The notes under the pieces are model-generated. The model saw only the letters and a program-made list of their open reading frames with translations, did no database searches and was not told the DNA's origin. The position numbers and the translations under genes are program-made. This document shows, piece by piece, positions 39,632 through 50,834 of a DNA stretch of 64,000 bases (its first letter is position 1; every line of letters starts with the position of its first letter). This DNA comes from Aurantiochytrium sp. KH105 (Eukaryota; Sar; Bigyra; Thraustochytrida; Thraustochytriidae): assembly GCA_003116975.1 (NCBI GenBank), contig BGKB01000099.1:124001-188000 (forward strand), written 5' to 3'.

Positions 39632-41842
39632 TTAAAGGTTTGTGTAAGACTGCTGCGTGGTCCTCGGCGGAACAATGTCAAGGGAACGAATCGCCTCAAG
39701 ATTGCGCAAGGACCATGCCTTGAACTTTTCCATTTGGGACGCGTGCAGAACTCCGCGGAAACCCTCGTGAATTTCCTCAATGGCAGGAAACATGAGCCAT
39801 TCATTGGCGGCAAGAGATGTGATGATGCGCTCAAAGGCTTGGAGACAAATCTGCTCCTTTTGCATGCCCGTTGAAAGCTGGCGAATTTGAGCGCGCTGGT
39901 CGTCGGTAAAATGTACGGTATTTTGCAGATCCGTGCGTAGCGCCTCGATGCGCTTCTGAACATCCGCAGGAGATTGAGGCGGGTCGATCTTGTCGACATT
40001 GGGAATGGCCCCGCCGTCAGAGTACAAGTTACTTCGTGGCATCATATCCATTCCGGGGACCTTGCGAGGCTGCGTAAAAGCGCCCGAGCCACCACGGCGA
40101 GCGCTGGCGCCCTTGGGTTTGGGCGGGGCGGTAGTCGTATTGTTGGCGGGCGCAGAGAGCGAGGCGGGCGGAAGCTCGTCGGCATCTGCGTGGAGGTCCA
40201 GACCTGCTCCAACGCCAGCACCGCCAGGCATGCCAGCAGGCATTGGCTTGCGGTAGTATAGATTTTTGCCCGTGTTGCGGCGGACACTGGTTGCCCGTGT
40301 GGCCGCTTCGGAAATGGCAAGACGGTCCGCCAAAAGTAGGTACATGGCTCCGTTCTCGGCACCCGAAGTACGCACGTAGTCAAGCCAGCCAGTCTGCCAA
40401 TCAGTGAACATTTCAGTAGCAGTCCTTCGACGCGGGCGCGATACGCTCATGTCCTGCGTGGGTCCGGCCACGAGGCTCTTCCAGAACATTCTGTACAACT
40501 CTGCATCGTCAATGGTGGCCAGCTCTTCTTCGATGCGCTGCTGCACGGCAGCGGCGTCCTCTTCCTCTTGGGTTTTCTTTGCACCCGCGGGAGGCTTGGG
40601 GGCCATACCGGGCTCATCGAAAATGGGCATGGGCTGTCGCGAGGCCACATAGGCGTCGCGCATGTCCTGCGAGGAGAAAGGACATGCCGTTGTGCCAAGA
40701 CCGCTACTCTGCGCGCTTGCGCGGCTGCCTGTGGCCCCCTTCCCGGCGCCCGTCTGTCGTCTGGTGTCCAAGAGTCGAAGGAATTCGATATTGCGCAAGA
40801 GGTCCTTGACTTCGAGCTCGAGCGAGTCTGTCATAGTCTTCTTCTTGAGCCGGCGCATCTTGGCCGAGGCGCGGTTACGCGCAAGTCGTTTTTCGCGCCT
40901 GCCTGAGTTGTCGCCGCTCACGGACATCATCGAGTCATCGTCCGCATAGGGGCTTGTTGCCGAAGGACTGGGCATTGACGAAGAGAATGTCATGCCGTTC
41001 TGCGACAAGAGAGAATGCCTCGGGTTAGTGTATCCACTGGCGGCTGGCGGGGCATGTGACGAGGACTCGCTGATGACAGAAGGGTCGAGCCTTTCGCCAC
41101 GGCGCTTGCCGGTACCTCGCGACCCGCGCGGCGATCTGTGTCCAGAGCCGTCACTCGCATCTTGCGGCGAGCTGGGCGAGACGGGCATGGGTGACCCGGA
41201 GAGCGATGTAGATGGCGAGGCGAGACCGTAGGGCCCCGAAGCACCTGGTTGTTGGCGGCCTGAACCGTACTTGAGAAGGCCCAATCTAACCTGGCCACCG
41301 CGCTGATGGGCAGCAGCATTTGCTGCGTTCGCAGACACGTCCATCATGCTCTCTGGGCTGTTTGGCCACGGAGCCTGAGAGTGGAGATCCTGCTGAGACA
41401 TCACTTTGCGCATGTCGTTGGGGGGCAGGCCATGGCCCGCAAAGCCAGCGCCCCCTCCAGCGGCAGAGGATGCACCATTAGGACCACCGGGGTAGCGGTG
41501 ACCAGGCATGCCACCTCCGTGACCGGACATGCCCGCGGCATGATACGGAACGGGCGTGGGCGGAGTTTGCGATGACGCAACGCCTGCATCATCCAGGTCG
41601 TAGCCCAGGAAGCTGTCGCCAAAGTCTTGACCGTCTTCAAGAGGGTACGATGGTGATACGTGCGATCCACCAATGCCAGGTCCAGCGCCTTCGTTCGAGC
41701 CGTCACCGAGGTCCATACGTGCTGGTCCGTTGTTCGTGTTGAATGCTGGCATAGATGTAGATTTTTTCATGCCGGAGCCGGACGACGGATAGAGAACCTG
41801 GGGCGGGGTCTTCCATTGTCCGAACAGAGCTTGACGCTTCAT
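39632..41842 (-). CDS. bZIP transcription factor
   Basis: 736 residues. The first 300 are disordered (Gly, Ser, Pro, Met-rich). At about residues 310-365 lies a basic leucine zipper: RREKRLARNRASAKMRRLKK, in which the Asn-Arg spacing (N-x7-R) marks the DNA-contacting helix, followed by leucines at heptad positions in LELEVKDLLRNIEFLRLL. The zipper is short. The C-terminal half has a conserved-looking helical domain (about 630-720) with QKEQICLQAFERIITSLAAN and EIHEGFRGVLHASQMEKFK. I do not recognise this domain, but it could be a regulatory or dimerisation module specific to this group. The protein should be nuclear. It is divergent to the TRAPPC3 gene. Confidence 0.88.
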   Translation of the reverse strand: MKRQALFGQWKTPPQVLYPSSGSGMKKSTSMPAFNTNNGPARMDLGDGSNEGAGPGIGGSHVSPSYPLEDGQDFGDSFLGYDLDDAGVASSQTPPTPVPYHAAGMSGHGGGMPGHRYPGGPNGASSAAGGGAGFAGHGLPPNDMRKVMSQQDLHSQAPWPNSPESMMDVSANAANAAAHQRGGQVRLGLLKYGSGRQQPGASGPYGLASPSTSLSGSPMPVSPSSPQDASDGSGHRSPRGSRGTGKRRGERLDPSVISESSSHAPPAASGYTNPRHSLLSQNGMTFSSSMPSPSATSPYADDDSMMSVSGDNSGRREKRLARNRASAKMRRLKKKTMTDSLELEVKDLLRNIEFLRLLDTRRQTGAGKGATGSRASAQSSGLGTTACPFSSQDMRDAYVASRQPMPIFDEPGMAPKPPAGAKKTQEEEDAAAVQQRIEEELATIDDAELYRMFWKSLVAGPTQDMSVSRPRRRTATEMFTDWQTGWLDYVRTSGAENGAMYLLLADRLAISEAATRATSVRRNTGKNLYYRKPMPAGMPGGAGVGAGLDLHADADELPPASLSAPANNTTTAPPKPKGASARRGGSGAFTQPRKVPGMDMMPRSNLYSDGGAIPNVDKIDPPQSPADVQKRIEALRTDLQNTVHFTDDQRAQIRQLSTGMQKEQICLQAFERIITSLAANEWLMFPAIEEIHEGFRGVLHASQMEKFKAWSLRNLEAIRSLDIVPPRTTQQSYTNL

Positions 41843-42253
41843 TTTTGCTGGTGATATCCGTCCGTGTAGAGGGCAGGAGTATGTATAGCAGAGAGCTGGA
41901 GCGATGATCTATGTACGAACTTGGGCCAAGTGGAGACGACGAGACTCGGCTAAGCGCCCCCCGCGCCAAGACTCGTCCACGTCGATTTGAGAGCTTCTTA
42001 GCTTATCAGCAGTGTTCAGGCAGCGGCGTGTGCCACCGAGAGAGTCGAGCGCGCCGTGGAGCGAGAGGCAAGGCACCACCCAAGAAGGGCTCTGGCCTCG
42101 ATACAACGTTTGCCTGCCTCCCTCCTCTTGCACGCGGTAATTTCGGCGCGGGCGCTTTGATCAATCCGTGCCGCGCTCGGCTGCAGACTCCAGACACCGG
42201 CAGCGGCAGGAGATTGCGCAGCGTCTGCCGCGCCGAGCACTTGAAGCGGCGGC

Positions 42254-42289
<36 letters not shown>
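42254..42289 (+). repeat. (CAG)n, about 12 units
   Basis: Perfect trinucleotide run in non-coding sequence, open on both strands. Confidence 0.9.
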
Positions 42290-42290
<1 letters not shown>

Positions 42291-42442
42291 GCAGCCTCGG
42301 AAGAAAGTGGAATGGACTCGCCTCTCGCGCGTGCCCGCGCCCGCGCGAGGTCCGCCGGGCCCGCGCGCGCGAGGTCCGCTGGGCCTCCGCGGCGGCCTCG
42401 CGCGCCGCCGCCCTCCCGCGCGCTCGCCCCGCCCGCGCGCCC

Positions 42443-42488
<46 letters not shown>
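42443..42488 (+). repeat. (GTGC)n microsatellite
   Basis: About eleven units of GTGC (equivalently TGCG). The alternating purine-pyrimidine pattern can adopt Z-DNA in principle. Confidence 0.95.
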
Positions 42489-42490
<2 letters not shown>

Positions 42491-42652
42491 GCCGTGCTCG
42501 CGACCTGGCGCGGCCAAAGTGATCTGATCTCCATTTCGGGCCTTTGTAATCGGGTGCCTCCAGGCCCCCCAAAAGGGGGGAAAAAGGAGAAAGCTCTTGC
42601 GCGGGAAATTGGGGGCCCCGGTTGAGGGCCCCGGAGGCGGATCTAGACGGGG

Positions 42653-42682
42653 CGATCGATCGATCGATCGATCGATCGATCT
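42653..42682 (+). repeat. (GATC)n microsatellite
   Basis: Seven self-complementary GATC units, about 400 bp upstream of TRAPPC3. Confidence 0.95.
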
Positions 42683-43081
42683 TCGGCATCATTGTCGAAG
42701 CCGTCGTGGTCGTCGTGGTCGTCGTCGTCGTCGTCGTCGTGGTCGCCGCCAGGGCGGTGGGCGAGCTCACGGCGAGAGAGAGGCCCGCTGCCGGCCCGCG
42801 GGCGCGTGCGCGTCTCTCGCTGCGGCGGCGTCAAGGAGCGCGAGGGAGAAGGCGATCCCTGGGCGAGGGGCTCGACGCCGACCGGCGAGCGGCCCGGGGG
42901 AGACTTGCTGCGCGCGCCTGGGAGCCGCGCGGGCGCCGCGAAGGGCGGAAGAGGAGCACGGAGTGTCTGGCAAGGCTGACAGTAGCCGGCTGCGTTTTTT
43001 CGCTTTCCAGCTCTTGCGCTGGACGAAGGGAAAGGGTGGAACACGTGACAAGGGCGCTCGCCGCGGTTCTGGCTGGGGAAC

Positions 43082-43642
43082 ATGTCGAGAAACCAGCGAC
43101 TCGGAGAGTCGTGCTACAGTGACTTGGAGAAGATCAACGCGGAGCTCTTTACGCTCACATATGGCGCTCTAGTGGCTCAGCTTGTTCGCGACATGGAGGA
43201 CGTCGACAAAGTAAACGCGAAACTAGACGAGATGGGTCATAATATTGGTTTGCGGCTGATCGATGAATTGCTGGCCAAGTCCGGCATTGCGCGATGTGGC
43301 TCGTTCCGAGAGACGGCAGACGTGGTATCCAAGGTTGGCTTCAAGATGTTTCTCAACACCGTTCCCAATGTAGACAACTGGAACGAGCGCGGGACAGAGT
43401 GCACGCTGGTTTTCGATGACAATCCACTCGAAGACTTTGTGGCACTTCCGAGCTCTTGCGCTGGACTCAAGTATAGCAATGTGTTGTGTGGAGTGCTTCG
43501 TGGCGCGCTCGAGTCCGTGCACCTTGCCGTCGCCTGCGAGATTGTTTCGGACGCACTCAAAGGAGACCCCAAGACGGAGATTCGAATGTCACTCAAGCAC
43601 GTCATTGAGGATGAAGCTGGAGAGGATTACCGGGAAGACTAA
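43082..43642 (+). CDS. TRAPPC3: TRAPP complex subunit 3 (BET3/TRAPPC3)
   Basis: 186 residues, the usual length for BET3. Highly conserved family blocks are present: NAELFTLTYGALVAQLVRD, VNAKLDEMGHNIGLRLIDEL, ARCGSFRETADVVSKVGFKM and LKYSNVLCGVLRGALESVHL. C72 in the ARC motif is the conserved cysteine that is palmitoylated in other eukaryotes and sits in the hydrophobic tunnel of the fold. BET3 is a core subunit of TRAPP, the exchange factor for Rab1/Ypt1 that tethers ER-derived vesicles at the Golgi. Homology begins within about ten residues of the start, and the frame is a single exon. It is convergent with the first sugar transporter gene. This is one of the safest assignments in the window. 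Confidence 0.96.
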   Translation: MSRNQRLGESCYSDLEKINAELFTLTYGALVAQLVRDMEDVDKVNAKLDEMGHNIGLRLIDELLAKSGIARCGSFRETADVVSKVGFKMFLNTVPNVDNWNERGTECTLVFDDNPLEDFVALPSSCAGLKYSNVLCGVLRGALESVHLAVACEIVSDALKGDPKTEIRMSLKHVIEDEAGEDYRED

Positions 43643-43991
43643 AGATACTTTTCGTAAGAACATGGAACGGTGTCGCATGCAAAAACTATTTAGAGGAGGG
43701 ATCCTGTTTCTTGCGCTTGGCTCTTTTCGGTGTTGTTCGCGAGGCAAAGCAGAAAGAAGCATTCCCATCATGGGGTAACAGGAAACGACCGACTTGTTCT
43801 TCCCGCACGAGGAGGTTGGGCACGGAGAGCATGCGAACTGGTCGAAAGTAGGCTCAAGTTTGTTATAAGAGAGGGAGGGAGAGAAAAGTAAAAAGATAAG
43901 AAAACGATTGCAAATAGGCACATAAAAAGAAGAAAGTAGAAGTTGATGGGAAAAACGGGCGTCCAACTCGTGAGGGTGCGCCTTTTCGCTT
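43643..43991. other. Convergent 3' intergenic region
   Basis: About 350 bp between TRAPPC3 and sugar transporter 1 stops. Purine-rich (GAGGGAGGGAGAGAAAAG at about 43870). No gene seen. Confidence 0.5.
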
Positions 43992-45731
43992 TTATACAAC
44001 CGGGGGAGGGGCACGACCGCGAAAGCGCTCAAAGCCAATTGTGGTGTTTGCGGAGCGGCAGGTAACGATCTGACCGGCCTGCACAACGTTGCGCTTGAAG
44101 AATTGGCCGAGCGTGCCATGGCCCTTGTCGTCGTTGCCGCCAATCTCGTAGGCAAAGACCTTGCGGAGATCCTCGAGGTTGAGGCCCTTGGTCTCGGGCT
44201 GCAAAATGATAACGGTAGGGAGCGTAATGATAAGGTTGAGACCAACAAGGACCCAGCACACCACCTGGAGGTTGGTGGCGCTGAACATGCGAACGTATCC
44301 AATGTCGCCGAGGACAATGTTGGTGAGGAAGTTCATGCTGACGCAAAAGGCCATGCCGACACCACGGAGGCGCAGCGAAAAGGACTCGGGCGGGACCACC
44401 CAACTGAGAGGGCCCATGGTGCAGGCAAAGACAGCTTGGAAAATGTAGATGAGCACCACGCAAAAGATTTGCACCGAAAGCGTCTGGCTGGTACCGTTGT
44501 CCGTGCTGACATCGACGCCGGTGCCCACAATGACGACAGCGATGAGGAAGAAGGCCAAAATGGTAAAGAGGGTACCCCAGACGGTGAGGAACTTGCGGCC
44601 CATGCGGTCAATGAGTGGGATGGCCAGCAGGGTGGCGCCGACATTGACCGACTTGAGGGCGAGGTCGTACGTGAAGGGCTCAAAGCCGAGGGTGTTGAAG
44701 AGCGTGGTGGCATACGACATGAGCCAGTTCACACCGGTAACGTTCTGGGAAAAGGCAATGGAGGCGCCACAAATGAGCGAGGAAAGGTTCTCGCGCTGGA
44801 AGAGCTCATTGAAGCGTCCCTCGCCTGCGGCGGCCTCAAAGGCGACCTCTTCCTTGATTTGGTTCATTTCAAAGCTGACGACCTCGCTGGCCTTGGGAGT
44901 GCCCTTGGCCAGCTTGCGCAGCGCCGTCTCGGCCTCGTCGTAGCGGCCTACCTTGATGAGCCAACGCGGGGATTCGGGAAGCACGGTAAAGGTCATGATG
45001 ATGGTCAAGAGGCAGGGGATGCACTGGAGTGCAATGCCAAGACGCCAGCCCCATTTGACGTCCTCCATGAACTGGTTGTAAATGGCCATGATGAAAATGC
45101 CAATGGTGACGGCGAGCTGGAAAAAGGTGATGGACTTACCACGCCACTCGGCGGGGGCAAGCTCGGCTGTGTACACGGGTGCCATGGTGAGGATGAAGCC
45201 CAAACCAATGCCGCCAAAGGCGCGGCCAATAATGATGCTCTTCCAAGCGAAATCCTGGGAGATGAGGCCCGCAAGACTCTGCCAGATGGAGCCGCCCATG
45301 AAGATCAGAGCAGCAGCGTTGATGACGGGCTTGCGGCCCACGCGGTCGGAGATGAAGCCTCCGAAGGGGGCGCCGACGAGGCAAGCGAGGTGGAAAATGT
45401 AGGTGAACTGGGAGATTTGCGCGGTTGTCTCCTCGGAGTCCGACTGTCCGGAAACGAGGACGGGGATGCCCATTTCCTCTCGAAAGTAGCTGTTCGACAT
45501 GGTCGCGGCGGTGCCCACGTCGAGGCCGAAGATGAGACCTCCAAAGATGGCGACCATGAGGATGATGACGGTGAAGGCATTGAGCTGGCGGGTAGGGCGG
45601 TGCTTGTAGTCTTCGTTGCTCTCGACGTTGTCAGCGGGTTGCATGGCGTCGTTGATCACAGCGTTGTTCTTCTTGCCAGCCGGCACATCGGCCAGGCTGG
45701 TGTCATTGCCTTCTTCGCGTTGGTCGAGCAT
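43992..45731 (-). CDS. MFS sugar porter 1 (hexose transporter-like)
   Basis: 579 residues with twelve predicted membrane helices of the sugar porter family. Signatures: GGLIFGLDVGTAA in helix 1, FISDRVGRKP in loop 2-3, VLPESPRWLIKVGR after helix 6, SQNVTGVNWLMSYA in helix 7 (the QQxTG equivalent), LIDRMGRKFL in loop 8-9 and LQPETKGLNLEDL after helix 12. Such proteins carry hexoses across the plasma membrane, by facilitation or proton symport; which one is not readable. The N- and C-terminal tails are hydrophilic. The frame is open upstream to 46217 through GACA/CCAG repeats, so I place the start at 45731 (MLDQREEGN). It is clearly paralogous to the transporter at 50835-52559, with long stretches identical or nearly so (for example the helix 4-5 region). 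Confidence 0.92.
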   Translation of the reverse strand: MLDQREEGNDTSLADVPAGKKNNAVINDAMQPADNVESNEDYKHRPTRQLNAFTVIILMVAIFGGLIFGLDVGTAATMSNSYFREEMGIPVLVSGQSDSEETTAQISQFTYIFHLACLVGAPFGGFISDRVGRKPVINAAALIFMGGSIWQSLAGLISQDFAWKSIIIGRAFGGIGLGFILTMAPVYTAELAPAEWRGKSITFFQLAVTIGIFIMAIYNQFMEDVKWGWRLGIALQCIPCLLTIIMTFTVLPESPRWLIKVGRYDEAETALRKLAKGTPKASEVVSFEMNQIKEEVAFEAAAGEGRFNELFQRENLSSLICGASIAFSQNVTGVNWLMSYATTLFNTLGFEPFTYDLALKSVNVGATLLAIPLIDRMGRKFLTVWGTLFTILAFFLIAVVIVGTGVDVSTDNGTSQTLSVQIFCVVLIYIFQAVFACTMGPLSWVVPPESFSLRLRGVGMAFCVSMNFLTNIVLGDIGYVRMFSATNLQVVCWVLVGLNLIITLPTVIILQPETKGLNLEDLRKVFAYEIGGNDDKGHGTLGQFFKRNVVQAGQIVTCRSANTTIGFERFRGRAPPPVV

Positions 45732-45909
45732 GATTTGGCGATGCTCCCCTCGTTTGCGTTCGTTCGCTTGATCGAGGCCTTTTGTTTTTCTTGCGTTTGC
45801 GTTTTGGTGTTGAGGTTTTGCTTCGACTCGCTGGTCGCTGTCGCTCGCTGCCTGGCAAAGGCTGGATAGATGGATGGGTAATCGACTTCTCCGATTCGCG
45901 GTCGCCTCA

Positions 45910-45972
45910 CTAGCAAGCAAGCAAGCAAGCAAAGCAAGTAAGTAAGCCAGGGCAGCAGCCAGCCAGCCAGCC

Positions 45973-46012
<40 letters not shown>
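45910..46012 (+). repeat. Compound tetranucleotide repeat (AAGC, CCAG, ACAG)
   Basis: Three neighbouring tetranucleotide blocks: AAGC at about 45910-45936, CCAG at about 45957-45973 and a pure ACAG run at 45971-46012. They start about 180 bp upstream of transporter 1. Confidence 0.9.
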
Positions 46013-46699
46013 CCAAAAGGTCCCCGCAAGCCAAAGCCACAGCAACAGCCAAAGATGGAAGGTCCCTCCCCTCACCCTCCACTGTCAACGATGGACTTGA
46101 TTGTACTCGTGCTTCCGACGAGTTCTGGCAGCACAGCTCTTCCAGGCAGGTCGCCATGGATGATGGCCGGCAGTTGAATGTTGAATGACAGTTCTCGCAG
46201 CAGAGTGCAGCGACCACTGCCCAGCGAGCGAGGCGTCCCTCCTTGGCCCAGCCCCCGCCTCGGCGAAGCCATTTCTTGCCGCCGCGCGAGGCATTGACTG
46301 CGATGCGACTGTGATGCTACTGCGACTGTGATGCCACTGCGATGCGAGTCGTGCCGCTCCGGCCGGTCGGATCAGGTCCTGCAGCTGAATACGCGCATCA
46401 GGAAGCTCTAGCGCGGGCGGTCATGTCATGATGATGGGGTTGGTTTCTTTCTCGCATGGGGGCCTCGATCGGATCGACCTGGATGGTCGATCAATCATCC
46501 GCACCGTTCGCGGCGACGACCAAGAGCGACTGCGACTTCGCATCGGCCGCGCGCCGTCGCGCGAGGCAGTTCGTGGCGTGCGACGTGGCCCCTTCCGAGG
46601 CCAAGGTCTGCTGCCTGATGCCACGATCGACCGGCCTCAACCCGACCCCAACCCTCAAGTTCGCGCACGCGCACGCGCCTGCGCGCGTCCGTCACGAGG

Positions 46700-46700
<1 letters not shown>

Positions 46701-46733
<33 letters not shown>
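46701..46733 (+). repeat. (CTG)n, about 11 units
   Basis: Perfect trinucleotide run in the inter-transporter spacer. Confidence 0.9.
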
Positions 46734-46734
<1 letters not shown>

Positions 46735-47998
46735 CTGCTGGCTGCACTGGGAAGCGTGGCGCAGGTTTCACGCGAAGCCAAGCCCGAGCTCGGGTCGCGC
46801 GAGGAGAGGATGTGTATGATATGATCTTGCTGTATGTATGTAGCCAAGCCGCTCCCGGACCGGACCCGGCAGACGTCCGCACCGCACCTCGCGGCGTACG
46901 CTGCCGCTGGCCTGCGGACGGCTCTCCTCCGTTCGCATACGCGGCGTCCAGCAAGTTGCGCAAGGTCGCCGCCGGCATTAGCCAGCCGCGGACGGCGCAG
47001 CCGCAGCCGGGCGCGGCGATTTCAAGGCGCATCCGGGCGGGGCGCACGGCGAGAAGGGCCGGCCAGGATCGCTCGATTCAGACGCGGTGCCGATGGATGT
47101 GCCCGAGAAAGCTCCCGCGCCCGCGACCGGGAAGCCGCGCGGCGCACTCGGCCTCGCCGTCCTGGACTGCCCGAGCCGAAGCGGCTGAAACGAAAGTGCC
47201 ATGAGATTTGCAACGATTTGCAACATCAACATCAAGCGGCAGCGGCTGGGTTGGGCTGGGCTGGGCTGCGGAGCAGAGCGACTCCGCCGGTCATTGTTGC
47301 TCGGGGTCCTTGCCGCGGCGGCTGCCAGTGGCCATGGTGGATCGATTGATCGAAGCATAGGAGTTTCGATTTCGAGGCGGGCGCGAAGAAAGTAGCAGTA
47401 GCAAGCGGCCGGGTTGCGTCGCGTCCAGCCGACTTGCGGACGACCGCTCGAGTCGCTCCGTGCACGATGGCTTGACGTCGTGAAGCCTTGCGCGAGTCGC
47501 CATGGTCGGTCAAACGTGGAAGCGCTGTGACATACAGACAGACACGACATACCAACGTGCAGCCTGCGGCGAGACCTGGCCAGGTAGTTGCAGCTACAAA
47601 GCAAGTTATACCATCCCCCTTCCCCCTTTTCTCTCTCTTCCTCCGGGTCGGGTCCCCAGCCGCGCGCGAAAATGGATCACGCCGCCTTCGCTTCGCTGCC
47701 TCTCCGCGCCTCGCGCCTCGCCTGGCACAGCGACACGCAACGGCAGCGAGCTTCACGCCTTCTGTTTCCCAGCCCAGCCGCGCCTCGCCGCGCGCACGAA
47801 CGCGGCAGTTTCCGGGAGAGCTCTCGGCGGTCTTGGCTGCCGGTGGCGGCTGAATTCCGCGATTCAGAGCAGACCGGCCCTGCTGCTGGCTGCTGCCGGC
47901 CGCGGCGGAGCCAGAAATATCCCCCGCGCGCCCCCGACGGCCTTCGAAGCCGCTGCCGCTGCCGCTCGCGTCGCAGCCGCCACTCCGGCGTCTCTACG

Positions 47999-48026
47999 AG
48001 CAGCAGCAGCAGCAGCAGCAGCAGCG
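47999..48026 (+). repeat. (CAG)n, about 9 units
   Basis: Perfect trinucleotide run in the inter-transporter spacer. Confidence 0.9.
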
Positions 48027-50834
48027 CCCTCGCCGCCGCGGTGGCGGTTTGACGAGTCGCCCGAAGTCTTCCCAGCGTCACCTCCCTCTGCGTAGACGTA
48101 GTATGGAGGGAGGCGGTCCGGCTGTGGGGCGCACCCGCAGCGGCAGCAGTGCGGCGCAGCCTTGAGCTTTGCCTCTGGCACGGCGACGAAGACGGCGACT
48201 GCGACTGCGACAGACATGACAAGGTAAGGCGAGGCGAGAAGCCTTGGGAGGGCCGAGACGAGGCGGTAAGGATGCAGGGAGGAAGGAAGGAAAGAAGGAA
48301 GCAGGGAGCGAGAACGGACTGCACGAACTTGCTCTTCATCGTGTTTCGACCGCTGGTGCAGCTGATTACGTCGAGCTTGCGAGCGAGCTATGAATCCGCT
48401 CGCAGACTTGTCGGCCTGCTGCTGGCAGCAGAAGCTGCAGCGGCAGCGGCTGCGGCAGGAGCGGCCGTCCATTGCCGACAGCTCGAGTCGTCCATTCGTT
48501 CGTTTTTTCTTCCTTTTCTTCTACGCTCTTTCAAAAGCCGCAGAGCAGAGCCATTGGAAAGAAGGCGTCTGTGGCAGAGAGCAAGCCTCCGAGCCTGCCT
48601 GCACTCGTCATCTGCAAAGAATACGACGGACGAACGGCAGGTTGGTTGGTTAGTTGGTCAGTTGGTTGCTTGCTTGGTTGGTCGCTTGTAGGTTGCTGCC
48701 GATCAACTCGACTCGGTGTCGCAGTCACTGTCGGCAGCGAGAACACGGTTCCCTTTTGCCTGCTGCCAGCGCAGCTGCAGCTGCAGAGGGTACGGGTCGA
48801 AAGACGGATCTGATATTTGCTCTCCGACCGTGGGTTAGCGGCGCCAGCTGCCGCCGAACACAAAGCCTGCCACTGGCGATCAATTATCCTTCACCAAAGT
48901 TCGGCACTCGCATCGAGAGGCTGAGGCGGGTTCTGGCTACCGTGCCACGCGATCCGCGGCAGGTTTTCGGGATCCAGAACCCCAGCCTTGGTGCGATGCG
49001 GTCTTCAAGCTTGCAGATCAGCCAAAGTAGTATCAGGCATGGCTTCGCTTGCCGCTAGGCAAAGCAACTCTCCGAAGCAATGTCATGCGAGCAATACACA
49101 GCTCATTCGTTCATGTTGCTTGTAAAAGAGGGAGCAACGCCGTCACGGCTGCGTCAAAGCTCGCGGCGCACCTTTCTCCGTCTCTATGACCCAGAATCGT
49201 GCTTGCAACATAAAGACTTGGCTCGAGGGCATCCGCTTTCGTTTCCAGCATCCCTTTGCTGGTCCAGTGTCACACTAATTTCGCCATCTCTCTCCAGATA
49301 CAAGTACTACTTTCTTTCTTTCTTCTGAAGGTCCCATGGCTTTCATACTCGCTGACCGTGATTCCGCAAGTGACTTTGACGCTTCTGTCGAGGCCTACCC
49401 CTCCAGAGTCATCTTCCCACGAGTGGACTTGACTTTCTTCTTATTTGTCTGTACTTCGAGGTCCTTCGTTCTTCAACGCTGTTCGTCTTTCCGCGAATTC
49501 TCCCGTCTTTTTTCAATAGGCCATCTCCTTTTCTCCACTTGTGCGCGTCCGCGCCAGCAAACAGCCAGCACTCATCCCCAGGTTGAGTGGCATACGCGGG
49601 TAGCAAAAATTGATGCGTCCCAGGGGTACTTTAGAAGTATATGTGTGATACGTGCTAATATTACCCCATTGCGCTCCCCAATTCATGCATCGAAACCACG
49701 CGAAGTACCCCCCTGCGACGATGCGGTGGCGCGTCACCCAAGACCTGCGCGCGATGATGCGTTACCCAGGTGCGCTCACAGTCTGGACGAAGCATTTCTG
49801 CTTTTCCGAAGCAGAACTGCAACTTCGGCACGTCTGGCGCGGGTCGCGACGATGGCAGCAAGTATGTGTCTGCTGCCAAGGATCAGCAGCAGAGGACGGG
49901 GCTAACCAGCTCGCTGCGAAGACCTGGGCCAGCTCGCGGTGAGGGCGCAGCCGCTTCGGGGAGGAGGACTGCCCACCGGTGCATGAAAGTGGCATCGAGC
50001 GAGAAATATTCGGCAAGCGAGGCAGGCGGCTTGTTTGTGATGCTATTTTGCCAACAACTATACCTACTTTGACAGGACCCGGAGCGGCCGAGATCCCGTT
50101 CTGGTGTTTTTCCTTAGCGCCAAACGGTATCTCACAGCTCGCGCGCGCGGACGCCCCGATCGTATTGCGTTTTGCGCAATTGTTGGTTTTTCCCAAGTTG
50201 CGTTATTTTGCTTTGGCTTTCCCAACTATGCTTTTGCAAAATTCACGAGCGGTCACAGAGGCAGCAGAAAAGGATTTCGATCTCCTTTCGCAAAAAATCA
50301 TCATTGAATGCTTGTTTGCGACGCAAGCGCCTGCATCTCGTTTGGGTGATTTGAGCATGCTTCAAGATGCTCAGAGGCATCTCCCTCTCAATCTGTGAAA
50401 TATTGCTCGCAACCCTTGCTGCTTCTTCGTTTTTCAAGCAGCATGCAAGAATCGGAGGCACGCACTGTATTTTGTGGTGAATGTTTGGTATCGCAAAATA
50501 GAGTTATAATTGAAAAGGGGTTGAAGATGCCGAGGGCCGTGCTATGCGTTCTCATGCATCACGTGTTCGATCCAAGAGAGAGCAAAGAAACCCCCAACAA
50601 TCGTGCGGACTTAAAAAGCGAGGCGCCACACAGCTTGTTGAGGTATTCTGCAGACCGGGCAGAATTAGGAACAGAAAAAGCAACGTAGGGAGGGAGCGAC
50701 CCGAAGGCCAAACGTGGTGCAAGCAGGCAATGAAGGAGGAACAGCAGACTTGCTGGCTGTCTCATTTTCCCCATGCCCAGCATCGCGAACGGAGAGGGCT
50801 CGCCATTCCGAAAGTGCGCTTATTGATTCCACGC

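Larger units (their letters stand above)
41843..43081. other. Divergent region between bZIP and TRAPPC3 genes, rich in microsatellites
   Basis: 1.2 kb. It holds CAG repeats (42254-42289), a GTGC run (42443-42488), a C6-A4-G6 perfect hairpin (42565-42580), GGGGCCCC-type palindromes (about 42610-42634), a GATC run (42653-42682) and a GTC-rich stretch (about 42697-42745). The open frames are repeat artefacts. Confidence 0.5.
45732..50834. other. 5.1-kb spacer between the two sugar transporter genes
   Basis: No recognisable gene on either strand. The part next to transporter 1 is repeat-rich (AAGC, CCAG, ACAG runs, 45910-46012). There are CTG/CAG runs at 46701-46733 and 47999-48026. From about 48,800 to 50,500 the composition is more balanced, but the frames (for example 49336-49905, +) match nothing I know. 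It may hold regulatory DNA, non-coding RNA or a decayed gene. Confidence 0.4.

Noticed and set aside
42565-42580. C6-A4-G6 hairpin as a transcription terminator
   Set aside because: Eukaryotic genes do not use such terminators, and it lies in a divergent 5' region. It is noted only as a structure.
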